DNA of 43,234 nucleotides, from positions 1-43,234 of IMG/VR virus record IMGVR_UViG_3300033153_007725; one strand, written 5' to 3'. The position numbers and the translations under genes are program-made. The stretch comes from a virus. The notes under the pieces were generated by a model. That model was not told the origin of the DNA. It searched no databases and worked only from the letters and a program-made list of their open reading frames with translations. Within the stretch, counting starts at the first letter, position 1. Each line of letters opens with the position of its first letter. Shown here piece after piece: positions 20,541 to 29,445 of the stretch.

Positions 20541-21757
20541 TGAACAAGACACTCGCTCTCGTACTCGCCTTCATCATTCCGGTCGGGCTCGCTCTCGCGG
20601 CAAGCAATCCCGCTTTCGTCCTCACCGATCCGTCAGACGGGCATAGCACCGGGACGATTGACGGAACCACGAATGAATTGAACATGGTCGGAGGTTTCAA
20701 AGAGAACGGGAGCGATACGCTCTCGAACTCCGTGTCGGGCAATTCCGGGACCGCCACGGCTCTCGCTGCCGATCCTACTGATTGTACCGGCGTTAACTTC
20801 GCCAGAGGCGTTAACGCTTCCGGTACTGCGAGCTGCGCACAGCCCTCCGATGTGACAGGAAATGCGGCAACCGCCACAGCGCTTGCAGCAGACGGGGCCA
20901 ACTGCCCCGCGAACCAATTCAATAAAGGCGTGGACGCCAGCGGCGCGGTCCAGTCGTGTGCAGCCCTAGTGGATGCGGACGTACCCGACACAATCACGGT
21001 TGACCTCGCGGCCACCGCTACCGCGCTCGCGGCCAACGGGACGAACTGCTCAGCAGGCAACTACCCGCTTGGGGTAGACGCCTCGGGGAATGTGGAGTCC
21101 TGCACCGCAGAGCCAGTAAATACGAACGCACAGACAATCTGCGGGACTGGAGAGTATCTCGACGGTGACGGAGGCTGTAATGTCTTGTCAGTGGCGGGCG
21201 CTGGATGGGAGGTGATTGCTTACGCCTCCGGAACGTCCGTCACGGCCTTGCCATTAGATGCAGTGCTTGAGTCGTCCAAAACGTATCGCATCAACGGATG
21301 GGTTCGCAATACCCCTGGGCAAGCAACGACATATGCGACTTACTCTTCGTCAATGACGTTCAACGGAGATAACAGTGCTAACTATACTTGGTGGAAGCAA
21401 GGATATCTCACTACCACGGGGATCGGGAGCGGTATAGGCAACGGTACTACGAACTCCACCAGTAATGGTTTTGCTTTATGCGCTGAGAATAACAATGCAG
21501 ATGCCAAGCGTGATGATTGTTATTGTTCGTTTAGGTACACTTTCCGATCTGCGCCGGGGCACGATAATGTTATTTGGTGGGGGGATTCGTTTGGCAATGA
21601 TCCAAGAGCAATCAGGTGGTTGGGTCCCACAATTGTTGCTGGGGTGTTGGAGACATCAAGCGGGTTGACCTCTGTAGAATTTGGCGGCAGAGGGGCAATG
21701 CTGATAGATGCTGAAATCACACTAGAGGAATTAAAACAGACTGTCTATTTCCCATGA
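20540..21757 (+). CDS. Exported repeat protein, tail-fibre-like, 405 aa
   Basis: A clear Sec signal peptide: MNKTLALVLAFIIPVGLALAASN, with cleavage likely after ALA/AAS. Then at least three repeats of a Cys-bearing unit, GTATALAADPTDCTGVNFAR and similar (about 70-195), each about 35-45 residues with the pattern ATALAA-N-C-N-GV-ASG-C; the DADVPDTITVDLAATATALA stretch is almost identical in the 23852 gene. The C-terminal 190 residues (from about 21190) are AT-richer, beta-rich and lack the shared C-terminal module, as if swapped in. Start overlaps the previous stop. Confidence 0.75.
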   Translation: MNKTLALVLAFIIPVGLALAASNPAFVLTDPSDGHSTGTIDGTTNELNMVGGFKENGSDTLSNSVSGNSGTATALAADPTDCTGVNFARGVNASGTASCAQPSDVTGNAATATALAADGANCPANQFNKGVDASGAVQSCAALVDADVPDTITVDLAATATALAANGTNCSAGNYPLGVDASGNVESCTAEPVNTNAQTICGTGEYLDGDGGCNVLSVAGAGWEVIAYASGTSVTALPLDAVLESSKTYRINGWVRNTPGQATTYATYSSSMTFNGDNSANYTWWKQGYLTTTGIGSGIGNGTTNSTSNGFALCAENNNADAKRDDCYCSFRYTFRSAPGHDNVIWWGDSFGNDPRAIRWLGPTIVAGVLETSSGLTSVEFGGRGAMLIDAEITLEELKQTVYFP

Positions 21758-21784
21758 CCGATCACTTCCCCGAGGTCTACAAGA

Positions 21785-22384
21785 ATGATCCATAAACTCG
21801 CGCGCATCAACTGGCCCAAGCTGATCCTCAAGCTCAAAAAGCTCGGCAACCCTGATGTGCGTGAAATCCCAAGGGACTACTGGCCGAAGGAGATGACATC
21901 CGAAGCCGGTATGCCCGGTGGTGGGCGCGAGTGGCACGACGATTGGGGCATCATGCTGAAGGACAAGAGGCCACGGTGGTGGCAACCGTGGCAGTACGTT
22001 CGGAGGATCAAGAACGCTTTCATGATCCCACTTCCGATGAAGCGCATCGCCGGTAACTCGCCATACGAAACCATCCGTGTATCCAACGAACGGTATCCGA
22101 TCCTACCAGAAACGAAGATCGGTCAGGTCAAACATTGGGACGACAAGAAGCAAAAGACGGTTCTGGCTCGAACGTGTAAGACCATGATGAGCATTGCGAA
22201 GCCGGGGAAGTGGTTTGTCTCGGCAGCATATCTCGATGGCGAATGGATTCCCTGCTATTGGGCGTGGACGTTGAAAGTTCCGTTCACCAGCAAGGTCATT
22301 AAAATGTACTCAGGTTTAAAGATCGACGAGGATGGACCTATGGCATGGTTCCCAGAGGTTTCTCTCTCGTATAAGGTTTTTTGA
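21785..22384 (+). CDS. Hypothetical protein, 199 aa
   Basis: Basic, Trp-rich protein without signal or membrane segment (EWHDDWGIMLKDKRPRWWQP, then WQYVRRIKNAFMIPLPMKRI). Pattern of mixed alpha-beta globular fold. It lies within the fibre cluster but has none of the shared modules. Base composition is lower in GC than the head genes. No family recognised; may be a tail accessory or fibre chaperone, from position only. Confidence 0.65.
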   Translation: MIHKLARINWPKLILKLKKLGNPDVREIPRDYWPKEMTSEAGMPGGGREWHDDWGIMLKDKRPRWWQPWQYVRRIKNAFMIPLPMKRIAGNSPYETIRVSNERYPILPETKIGQVKHWDDKKQKTVLARTCKTMMSIAKPGKWFVSAAYLDGEWIPCYWAWTLKVPFTSKVIKMYSGLKIDEDGPMAWFPEVSLSYKVF

Positions 22385-22444
22385 CATGACTTGGACTAAG
22401 ATCAAGACGTGAGCAGGGCGGATTTTTAGACGACAGGAGGCGAT

Positions 22445-22801
22445 ATGCCCGCAGGATCAGTGACTGGAAAGGCGGACATGGGGAACGTCCACGAGGAAGC
22501 AAGCCGCGTGGTCGCTTCCCAGATGAAGAAGGACTACGAGTCCAAAGAGTGGGCGATCGGCGGGGGCGGAGTCGCGGACTACGACTTCAAGGCCGGGCAG
22601 AGCGCATTCGTGAAGTTCCCGCGGGCCCATAACGTGATCGTAAGAACGAGCGCTGACATCTCAATAAAGTTCAACGCGGCCAGCGAAGACGCGATCACGA
22701 TTACCGCCGGCGAGGGTGCATTCAGTATTGGCTCTCTCGAGGTTACAAACATCTTCTTCACGAGCGCAGGCGCGGCAAACGTCAAAGTAGTTCTGTCCTA
22801 G
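22445..22801 (+). CDS. Beta-rich structural protein, 118 aa
   Basis: Preceded by GGAGGCG. The last 60 residues alternate hydrophobic and polar residues (SADISIKFNAASEDAITITA, GEGAFSIGSLEVTNIFFTSA), as in small virion decoration or tail-tip proteins. The N-terminus is helical and charged (ASRVVASQMKKDYESKEW). No signal peptide. Similar proteins occur near tail genes of other phages; exact role unknown. Confidence 0.65.
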   Translation: MPAGSVTGKADMGNVHEEASRVVASQMKKDYESKEWAIGGGGVADYDFKAGQSAFVKFPRAHNVIVRTSADISIKFNAASEDAITITAGEGAFSIGSLEVTNIFFTSAGAANVKVVLS

Positions 22802-22809
22802 GGGCCAAG

Positions 22810-23838
22810 ATGAATAGACTCCTACTTCTATGCGCGCTCCTGGCCGGAATAACAGCGCCGGCCGCGGCCCAATTCGGGTCACGGCTCGGCTTCGGGAAGA
22901 ACCTCCAGTACATCGTGGATCATGGGACGTTCACTCCATCGGGATCGTGGAACTTCTCAGATACCAGCACGGTGATCCTGCCGTCGGGTACGGTGATCAT
23001 CGGGGGTGCTACGGTCTTCGTGGACACGCCGATCCTTGGCGACGGCAGCGAAATTGATCACCTACGCCTCGACAGCTCCAGCGTCACCCTGATCGGCCCA
23101 AACGCGCTCGACAAGACCGGCGATACCATGACGGGAAACCTCACTCTCGATGGGGCATATCTCCAAATGGATACAGACCTCTCCAGTCCCGCTTGGGCTG
23201 AGGGTAGAGTTTTTTGGGATAAAAACGCCAAGACTATTTCGTTATATAATGAAGAATCGGAAACCACCCTGCAACTGGGCCAGGAAAGCACAATTCGAGC
23301 GAGAAATAAGGAACTTGACACGATTCTTAATGGTCAAGTAGTTTACATCTCGGGTGCCGCTGGCTATCAAACCGAAATTAAACGAGCGATAGCGAGCAAC
23401 GTGGATGTTGCTACCACAAGAGCCATCGGTGTGGCGACCCACGATATTGAACAAAATACTATAGGGTATATCACAACTTTAGGCTTGACACATTCCATCG
23501 ACACTTCGGCGTTCTCAGAAGGAGATTACGTTTTTCTTTCAACTTTTACAGCGGGCGGGTTGACGCTTGATCCAGGTGGTGGCAATTACCAAATGTCTAT
23601 TGGTGTAATTGTTAGATCAAGTTTAGTTAACGGAATCATTATGGTGATGCCTGGGCGACATTACAAAAGGCTGCCCACCGTTAACGATTATGGTGCGAAA
23701 ACTGCTGATGAACTCAGAGCCCTTTCTTGCAGTACATTGCCATGTCAGGCTCACAATACCGACGATCACGACATGTACACGGCAACCGGAACCGCCTCCG
23801 GACAATGGCGGAATACTCGGCTCGGCATAGGGCCGTAA
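22810..23838 (+). CDS. Exported tail-fibre-like protein, 342 aa
   Basis: N-terminal Sec signal (MNRLLLLCALLAGITAPAAA, cleavage before QFGSR). Next is the PILGDG...DHLRLDSSS module shared with the 19671 gene, then TGDTMTGNLTLDG typical of fibre repeats. The middle (about residues 180-290) resembles a beta domain common in tail proteins: RAIGVATHDIEQNTIGYITT, then SIDTSAFSEGDYVFLSTFTA. It ends with the shared module MYTATGTASGQWRNTRLGIG. Bases 23160-23700 are markedly AT-richer than the two ends, so the centre was probably acquired separately. Confidence 0.75.
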   Translation: MNRLLLLCALLAGITAPAAAQFGSRLGFGKNLQYIVDHGTFTPSGSWNFSDTSTVILPSGTVIIGGATVFVDTPILGDGSEIDHLRLDSSSVTLIGPNALDKTGDTMTGNLTLDGAYLQMDTDLSSPAWAEGRVFWDKNAKTISLYNEESETTLQLGQESTIRARNKELDTILNGQVVYISGAAGYQTEIKRAIASNVDVATTRAIGVATHDIEQNTIGYITTLGLTHSIDTSAFSEGDYVFLSTFTAGGLTLDPGGGNYQMSIGVIVRSSLVNGIIMVMPGRHYKRLPTVNDYGAKTADELRALSCSTLPCQAHNTDDHDMYTATGTASGQWRNTRLGIGP

Positions 23839-23851
23839 CTAGGAGAACACA

Positions 23852-24781
23852 ATGACGAAAAAGATCATAGCAACGGTTCTCGCTTTCGCTCTGGGCTACG
23901 GCTCCGTGGCGTCGGCGGCGAACCTGTGGGAGCTGCGTGACGGATCGAACGTCATACAGGGCAACATCACGGATGCCGCAACGCCCGTGATCGAGCAGAT
24001 GGACATGTCGGGCAATGCAGGCACGGCCACGGCACTTGCTGCGGACCCCGCCGACTGTTCGGCAGGGCAGTTCGCGAATGCCATTGTAGCGAGCGGGGCT
24101 CTGTCCTGTTCGGCGGATGGCTCCAGCCTGACCGGAGTCGTTTCCGATACGGCGGCAGCTCTGGCGTCGAACCCGTCAGATTGTGGAAGTGGTTTCTACG
24201 CCATCGGGATCGACGCGGACGGGACGGCCGTGTGTTCAGCCGTGGAGGACACCGCGGGCGGAGTCGATGCATCGACCTCTGCTGTCACGGCAAACGTCCT
24301 CTTCGACCACAACGCGAGCGCCTCGGTACACTCGGCCGGGATCGCTGGGAACGCAGTTACGGCCACGGCCCTGGCGGCTAATCCTGCGGATTGTGCGGCC
24401 AATCAGTTCGCCAACACAATCGCGGCCAGCGGGGCATTGTCCTGCGCGGCGATTGCTGATGCGGACGTACCGGATACCATCACCGTGGACCTCGCTGCGA
24501 CCGCTACGGCACTTGCGGCCAACGGGGGCAACTGTTCGGCGGGCCAGTTCGCCGCAGGAGTGGATGCATCCGGAGTCTCCGAGGGCTGTGTGGATGTCAC
24601 CACCGCGACGGAGTTCAGCGCGTGGTTCCAACTGCGCGACACCACGGTGAACATCTGCGCTGCCACTCCCGGCTCTACCGGGAAGATGGCAATCTCAACC
24701 GACAACTTCGATCTCTATACGTCAACTGGTATCGGAATTGGCGACTGGAGGAACGCCCGCACCGGCGTAGGACCCTGCTGA
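23852..24781 (+). CDS. Exported repeat protein with shared C-terminal module, 309 aa
   Basis: Sec signal peptide (MTKKIIATVLAFALGYGSVA, cleavage after SAA). It then contains about five Cys-bearing repeats (for example GTATALAADPADCSAGQFAN, ALASNPSDCGSGFYAIGIDA, ATALAANPADCAANQFANTI), each expected to form disulfides outside the cytoplasm. It is paralogous to the 20540 gene. It ends with the shared module (DLYTSTG...GDWRNARTGVGPC) that 20540 lacks. Ribosome site AGGAG upstream. Likely displayed with the other exported fibre-like proteins. Confidence 0.75.
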   Translation: MTKKIIATVLAFALGYGSVASAANLWELRDGSNVIQGNITDAATPVIEQMDMSGNAGTATALAADPADCSAGQFANAIVASGALSCSADGSSLTGVVSDTAAALASNPSDCGSGFYAIGIDADGTAVCSAVEDTAGGVDASTSAVTANVLFDHNASASVHSAGIAGNAVTATALAANPADCAANQFANTIAASGALSCAAIADADVPDTITVDLAATATALAANGGNCSAGQFAAGVDASGVSEGCVDVTTATEFSAWFQLRDTTVNICAATPGSTGKMAISTDNFDLYTSTGIGIGDWRNARTGVGPC

Positions 24782-24797
24782 CCCAACGCTTTCTAGG

Positions 24798-24824
24798 GGG
24801 CCCGGTCCAATGTGGCCGGGTCCC
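24798..24824 (+). other. Stem-loop before the lysis genes
   Basis: GGGCCCGG (24798-24805) pairs with CCGGG-T-CCC (24816-24824) leaving one bulged T. No T-run follows, so it is not a standard terminator; it lies in the leader of the next gene, just before its AAGGAGG site, and may protect or process the message. Confidence 0.5.
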
Positions 24825-24838
24825 AAAGGAAGGAGGAC

Positions 24839-25183
24839 ATGGAACCGCATCAAGAAGCGAAACTGGACCGCATTCTAGAGGTAGTCTCGGAGCTCAAACC
24901 GCAAGTCGCGGACACCAAAAGCGACGTGCGGTATCTGCGTTCAGAGATGAAAAAAGCAGAGGTTGGGCTCGCAAGGCATGACGAGCGTATAGGCGATCTC
25001 TCCGGAGATGTGGGCGCGATCGGGAAGAAGATCCGTATACATATTGACGACAAGGACGTGCATGGGCCCAAAGAGGATATTTGGGCGGGAGCGACTGTTA
25101 GATGGCGATTTATAGGCGCAGTTTCGGGGGCCATCGTCGGTATGCTGGCACTGGCGTCAGTAATAGCGACGTACGCGCCATAA
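24839..25183 (+). CDS. Coiled-coil plus membrane anchor protein (holin-like), 114 aa
   Basis: Start set by AAGGAGG at 24830. A coiled coil (KLDRILEVVSELKPQVADTK, LRSEMKKAEVGLARHDERIG) is followed by one C-terminal transmembrane helix (AVSGAIVGMLALASVIATYA). This architecture is seen in XhlA-type haemolysin/holin helpers and small lysis proteins. It sits directly before the NlpC/P60 endolysin with TAATG overlap, supporting a lysis role: membrane anchoring or holin accessory. Confidence 0.72.
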   Translation: MEPHQEAKLDRILEVVSELKPQVADTKSDVRYLRSEMKKAEVGLARHDERIGDLSGDVGAIGKKIRIHIDDKDVHGPKEDIWAGATVRWRFIGAVSGAIVGMLALASVIATYAP

Positions 25184-25629
25184 TGAACTCCCCGAAGTTT
25201 TGGACAGCGATGCGGAGAGACATCCTTTCACTGATCAATACGCCGTACCGCTATGGCGTGGAAGTCGATCTTTCCAAGTGGCCCCCAAAGAGCCTCGATT
25301 GCAGCGAATTCATCGAACTACTCTTCTCTCGCCAAGGGGTTGCCTGCCCCGACGGATCCAGATTTCAGCACAGGGCATCGGAGTCGGTTCTTAATGTGCG
25401 CTTTGGGGATCTGGCTTTCTTCGGCAGGCCGGGGAAGAAGTCCGCGGGCAACCCGCACGGAATCTACCATGTCGGCATCGTCTTCAGCAGCACCATGATG
25501 GTCGAGGCGCGCGCCAAGAACAAGAAGGGCGAGTACGGCAAGGTGATCTTCCGGCCGCGCTCGAAGTGGGAGGCGTACGGCCCGTTCAAGAGAGCCGGCG
25601 GATACCGGCGCCTAAAGGTGCTCCTATGA
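25183..25629 (+). CDS. NlpC/P60-family endolysin, 148 aa
   Basis: Catalytic Cys40 in the LDCSEF motif and His96 in YHVGIV are where NlpC/P60 peptidases place their dyad; GDLAFFGR between them is the family signature. The third polar residue is probably in MMVEA. It should cleave peptide cross-links of peptidoglycan (gamma-D-Glu-meso-DAP type) for lysis or entry. No signal peptide, so release depends on a holin, or the enzyme is a virion component. The start overlaps the previous stop (TAATG); a longer frame to 25102 lies in that gene. Confidence 0.9.
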   Translation: MNSPKFWTAMRRDILSLINTPYRYGVEVDLSKWPPKSLDCSEFIELLFSRQGVACPDGSRFQHRASESVLNVRFGDLAFFGRPGKKSAGNPHGIYHVGIVFSSTMMVEARAKNKKGEYGKVIFRPRSKWEAYGPFKRAGGYRRLKVLL

Positions 25630-25805
25630 GCCTAATTGGATTTCTTGACGGTATTATCTTCACGAAGAAGATCCGATTTGGTGGGCCGAGGAAGGCGGAG
25701 AAGGCGGCCTACAAAAAGAAGTGGGACGCCAAGTGCGCGTCCTGCGGAACCATGAGGCGTGATCACATGACGGCGAATCACACCTTCCAGGAGGGCGGAG
25801 AATGA
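25626..25805 (+). CDS. Small Cys/His protein, 59 aa
   Basis: ATGA overlaps at both ends. A CASCG motif at about residues 37-41 and two later His residues (RRDHMTANHTF) suggest a zinc-binding knuckle. The first half is basic (KKIRFGGPRKAEKAAYKKKW). Family not recognised. Being inside the lysis cassette it may be a regulator or spacer gene. Confidence 0.6.
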   Translation: MSLIGFLDGIIFTKKIRFGGPRKAEKAAYKKKWDAKCASCGTMRRDHMTANHTFQEGGE

Positions 25806-26254
25806 GCTTATTCAAAAAGCTGAAGATGCTGTTTAAGGGCCGGAAGGTCCTGAAGGAAGCGATGAAGCAGAAGGGGCTGGTGCAGGAGGTCTACGAGAAG
25901 GCTTCCTGGAAGTCCAGCGAATTCTGGATGGCGGCCCTGACGGGTATCGGCGCGATCGCGGCGCAGGCCGGCGGGCTGGTGCCGGAGCCTTACGGCCCGG
26001 TAATCATGGCCGTGTCCGTCGTCTTCTACACCCTGTCCCGCGGCCTGGCGAAGCACGCCGACCCGCTGGGCGGCCTGAAGTCGAACGCGGCCACCACGGA
26101 ATTCTGGGCCACCGCGGCCACCAACGTCGGCGTGATGATCAGCTCGATCAGCAACACGGTTGAGCCGCAGACCGCCGCGGCGCTCATGTGCGCGGCCAAC
26201 GTGGCCTACGGCGTGAGCAGAGGTCTTGCCAAGGGAGGGGCACAGCCCGAGTGA
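25802..26254 (+). CDS. Holin-like membrane protein with internal duplication, 150 aa
   Basis: Two halves repeat each other: SSEFWMAALTGIGAIAAQAG ... VFYTLSRGLAKHADP and TTEFWATAATNVGVMISSIS ... VAYGVSRGLAKGGAQ, each with two hydrophobic stretches and a small loop, so up to four transmembrane segments. The basic N-terminus (FKKLKMLFKGRKVLKEAMKQ) is cytoplasmic. It is in the lysis cassette next to the endolysin, which makes holin the best guess; it is not a known class by signature. The overlap at both ends indicates a tight operon. Confidence 0.72.
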   Translation: MSLFKKLKMLFKGRKVLKEAMKQKGLVQEVYEKASWKSSEFWMAALTGIGAIAAQAGGLVPEPYGPVIMAVSVVFYTLSRGLAKHADPLGGLKSNAATTEFWATAATNVGVMISSISNTVEPQTAAALMCAANVAYGVSRGLAKGGAQPE

Positions 26255-26506
26255 ATGTACACGATCTTCTTTGGGCGCCGGGTGCACCTTGGGAAGATCT
26301 ATCTTGCTGCACGAATTCTGTACCCCGGCCGGTCGAGCGAGATCCACTATGCGCTCTACCGGCTGGGGCAATGCAGGACCATTCCGCGTGGGATCAGGTA
26401 CGGTAGGATATGGCGATTAGCTACAAAGTCCCAGCCAGACTTCAGCGCGCTACACTTGGCCCTTGGATCGGTGGCATCGACGAGAAGACCGAATCGTCCA
26501 AGATAG
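26255..26506 (+). CDS. Possible small protein, 83 aa (uncertain)
   Basis: An open frame starting one base after the holin stop. The N-terminal 50 residues (MYTIFFGRRVHLGKIYLAAR) look plausible, but the ribosome site is weak and the last third overlaps the start of the 1011-aa tail gene by 97 bases, which is more than usual here. It could be a real basic peptide, or merely a leader to the tail gene. Confidence 0.3.
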   Translation: MYTIFFGRRVHLGKIYLAARILYPGRSSEIHYALYRLGQCRTIPRGIRYGRIWRLATKSQPDFSALHLALGSVASTRRPNRPR

Positions 26507-29445
26507 CCAAGCATAAGTGCGCGGACGCGCAGAACGTCCTGCTTGACGAGGTTCCTGGCTCACTCCTGAAACGCAACGGAAGCCGCGAGCTCTCCCTGCT
26601 GCCATCAGGCAATCCCGCCAGAGATGGGACCGTATTCAAGCGGGCAGACGGGACCAGCTACCTCATGGCCTCTGACGGGGAGAAGCTGTACTACACGGTA
26701 GATCCTGCGGTTCAGGCATCGTGGGTTCTGCTCAAGTCCGGCCTGAATCCGGACGGTTTCCTGGAATTTGAGGTCGCGGAGGATCGTGTCTGGATCTCAA
26801 ACGGAATCAACTACGTTATGTCCTGGGACGCGAACACGCTCAAGATCTATGATCGGGAGCGCTACGCTGAGCAGGACAGCACGGCAGTAGCCGACAACTA
26901 CGTTGAAAACCCGGACTTCGGGGATGTTGACGACCACTGGAACGGCAAGCAGCTTGTCTGGACGACAGGGAACAACGTCGGTATAGTGGTAACGATCACA
27001 GACTTTGACCAATCTTCAAAGCGCCTTACGTTCACTCCGGCCATGCCTTCCGCAACGGTTCAGACCACGGACAGGTTTAAGGTCGGACTGATAATCCCAA
27101 GATTCCGGGCGCTACGGTATTGGGACGGACATCTTTGGGGAGTCTCAACCCCCGATAACCCAGCGGAAACCCGCTGGCATCGAATCGCGGATCCAAACAC
27201 TGGTGCGGATATTGACATTGACCATCCTCTAGCGTGGCCGCCGACCCATCAGCTAGACATATATTCCGCAGACGGTGACAGGGTGTGGGGGATCTCCCCG
27301 GTACTGCGTGACCGGATTCTGATGTTCAAGTCAACTGGCATCTTCCGGATTGAGCGCGATCCGCTGACCCACTACACGGTCGAGGTAGTGGAGAGGGCAA
27401 TCGGATCCAGATTCCCGCGAACATGGCAGGAGAAGAAAAACTTATTCTACTTCATGGGCCAGGACAAGGACGGCCTCCCCGATATTTACAAGACGGACAT
27501 GGTTGAGGTCTCAGTAGTTGACGATGATAGCGGCCTAGAGCCAACTCTAAACAGTCTCCGCCAACCAAACGCTGTCCAGCGGATATCCACGTTTTCGGCC
27601 AAGGCTGATTTTGCTGCCGGAGATCAGTCTGATCTACTCACGCTGCTGACCGGAGATCTTGCGTTAGAATCCATCGACTCCCAAGTGGAGTGGGCGGATA
27701 ACGTCGAGGCATCGAACATCTATATTGACCCCACGCTGCACACCATAGAAGCATCCACACCGGGGCTTATAGAAGACTTTGAATCCTGGAACGGCAACGG
27801 CTGGACTATCTCCGGGAGCATGGGTGTCGAATCTCGGTATGGGTCCATACGCCTCACAAACCGAAGTACGTCCCCCTGGGTCCTAAATGGGTATGTAGAA
27901 ATCAGCCAGAACGATGCATACGGTGAGTGGGAGTTCAATGTCGCAACGATGATGAGCGATTTTAATGTCACCTACGCTGAGTTCTTTTTCGTCTACGATT
28001 CAGCAAATCCATCATCCAATTACTACATACGCATATCCGGCCCAAACGGGACGACCATGAGCCTCTACAAGGGGGCCGCGCTTCTTAGTTCTGTATCGGT
28101 CGGTTCGATGCTCAACAGCCCACAGACGGTCAGGATCACCAGGGACAGCAGCGGCAAGATCGACGTCTACCACGGTGCGGCCCTGAAGATCTCCGTAACC
28201 GACAACACGCACAAAGTATCGACCCACACAAGGATCTATATCGTTTCCAGTAATCAGACCACCAATGGAGTCGCATGGGTTGATGATGTCAAGCTGCCGC
28301 GCCACGTTACGACCAACGACTATATTAAACAGTTCGACTACAAGATTGCGCCAGCGAACTACGGCCGCTTTTGGGTTGACGCAGAGCAGTTCGGAAATGG
28401 GACCTACACGCTTGCGACCCTCTCCAGCGATAGCACTGACTTCACGACCGGCGTGGATCCCGCCGGCTACAAGACCTTCGCCAATGGCGGCCTGATCACT
28501 TCGGCGCTCAAGCGCTACCTGCGGATCAGGATCACCCTAAATGGGGTGAAGATCCACGAATTGATTGGCAGCGCGCTCTGGAGATCCCAGTCCATCTTCA
28601 TCGGCCAGAACATAGCCGATTGGAAAACATTTCTCGCAACCATCGACAGTCCGGGAAACTCGCTGCTCTCCATTTCAATCCGTGCCGCGACCGTCTTGAC
28701 CGCGCCAATCGAGCTGGATTGGGGATCCTGGAATGCGATAGTTGACGGCAACGACATAGGGACGGTGCTGGCGGACGGCGCTCCGCCGGCCTCCCGCTGG
28801 GTCCAGATCAAGGTAGAGCTGGGCCCCACGGACGCGGGCACAAAGCCGATCCTGGAGGCTTTCTCCCTGCAATGGGTTGAGGGGCAGGAGAAGGCCCTCC
28901 CCGTCCATGCCGTAACGCACAAGAAGCGATACATGGTAACGGCCGCATATTCGACAAGCGCTGAGAATGACGTAGTGATCGTGAATGACCGGAACGAGGC
29001 GTGGATAAAATACGCTGGCTGGAACCTGAATCTTATGGTGCACTTTGGAAGTAGGCTAATCGGATTCTGCTCAGTGAATGACAAGATCCTTGAGCTGGAC
29101 TTCGACTCCTATTCCGATCTTGGTCAGGCGATCGACGCCTTCATTATCACGCGCCGGGAAGCCATGGGCGCCAACGAGACGCGCAAGGACCTGCGCTTTT
29201 CCTACCTCCATGTCGGGGATATCGCCGGCACCCTGGAGGTCGGGCTAAAAAAGGTGGGCAATACCGTCTTCTCGCTGCTGAAGAACTTTACCTTGGCAGG
29301 GGACTCCAGGGACCGCCGGCAGAATTTCCCGATTGCGACGATCAGCAAATGGTTCCAGCGGCGCTACCGTAATGCCGTGCTTGGCGAGGGCATGGAGTTA
29401 AATAGCGAGGACATCTACTACACGCACAGGAACCCGAAGCCATGA
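26410..29445 (+). CDS. Large tail protein with carbohydrate-binding-like domain, 1011 aa
   Basis: N-terminus (ATLGPWIGGIDEKTESSKIA, then CADAQNVLLDEVPGSLLKRN) matches the beginning of large central tail/stabilisation proteins of short-tailed phages (a GG-x-D start and the DAQNV-LxD-PG-KR-G motif). Residues about 455-640 form a separate beta-sandwich (DFESWNGNGWTISGSMGVES, ending TTNGVAWVDDVKL) resembling LamG/concanavalin-type sugar-binding domains. It then returns to tail-like sequence (MVTAAYSTSAENDVVIVNDR). Likely the hub or nozzle that contacts the receptor. It ends in an ATGA overlap. Confidence 0.78.
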   Translation: MAISYKVPARLQRATLGPWIGGIDEKTESSKIAKHKCADAQNVLLDEVPGSLLKRNGSRELSLLPSGNPARDGTVFKRADGTSYLMASDGEKLYYTVDPAVQASWVLLKSGLNPDGFLEFEVAEDRVWISNGINYVMSWDANTLKIYDRERYAEQDSTAVADNYVENPDFGDVDDHWNGKQLVWTTGNNVGIVVTITDFDQSSKRLTFTPAMPSATVQTTDRFKVGLIIPRFRALRYWDGHLWGVSTPDNPAETRWHRIADPNTGADIDIDHPLAWPPTHQLDIYSADGDRVWGISPVLRDRILMFKSTGIFRIERDPLTHYTVEVVERAIGSRFPRTWQEKKNLFYFMGQDKDGLPDIYKTDMVEVSVVDDDSGLEPTLNSLRQPNAVQRISTFSAKADFAAGDQSDLLTLLTGDLALESIDSQVEWADNVEASNIYIDPTLHTIEASTPGLIEDFESWNGNGWTISGSMGVESRYGSIRLTNRSTSPWVLNGYVEISQNDAYGEWEFNVATMMSDFNVTYAEFFFVYDSANPSSNYYIRISGPNGTTMSLYKGAALLSSVSVGSMLNSPQTVRITRDSSGKIDVYHGAALKISVTDNTHKVSTHTRIYIVSSNQTTNGVAWVDDVKLPRHVTTNDYIKQFDYKIAPANYGRFWVDAEQFGNGTYTLATLSSDSTDFTTGVDPAGYKTFANGGLITSALKRYLRIRITLNGVKIHELIGSALWRSQSIFIGQNIADWKTFLATIDSPGNSLLSISIRAATVLTAPIELDWGSWNAIVDGNDIGTVLADGAPPASRWVQIKVELGPTDAGTKPILEAFSLQWVEGQEKALPVHAVTHKKRYMVTAAYSTSAENDVVIVNDRNEAWIKYAGWNLNLMVHFGSRLIGFCSVNDKILELDFDSYSDLGQAIDAFIITRREAMGANETRKDLRFSYLHVGDIAGTLEVGLKKVGNTVFSLLKNFTLAGDSRDRRQNFPIATISKWFQRRYRNAVLGEGMELNSEDIYYTHRNPKP

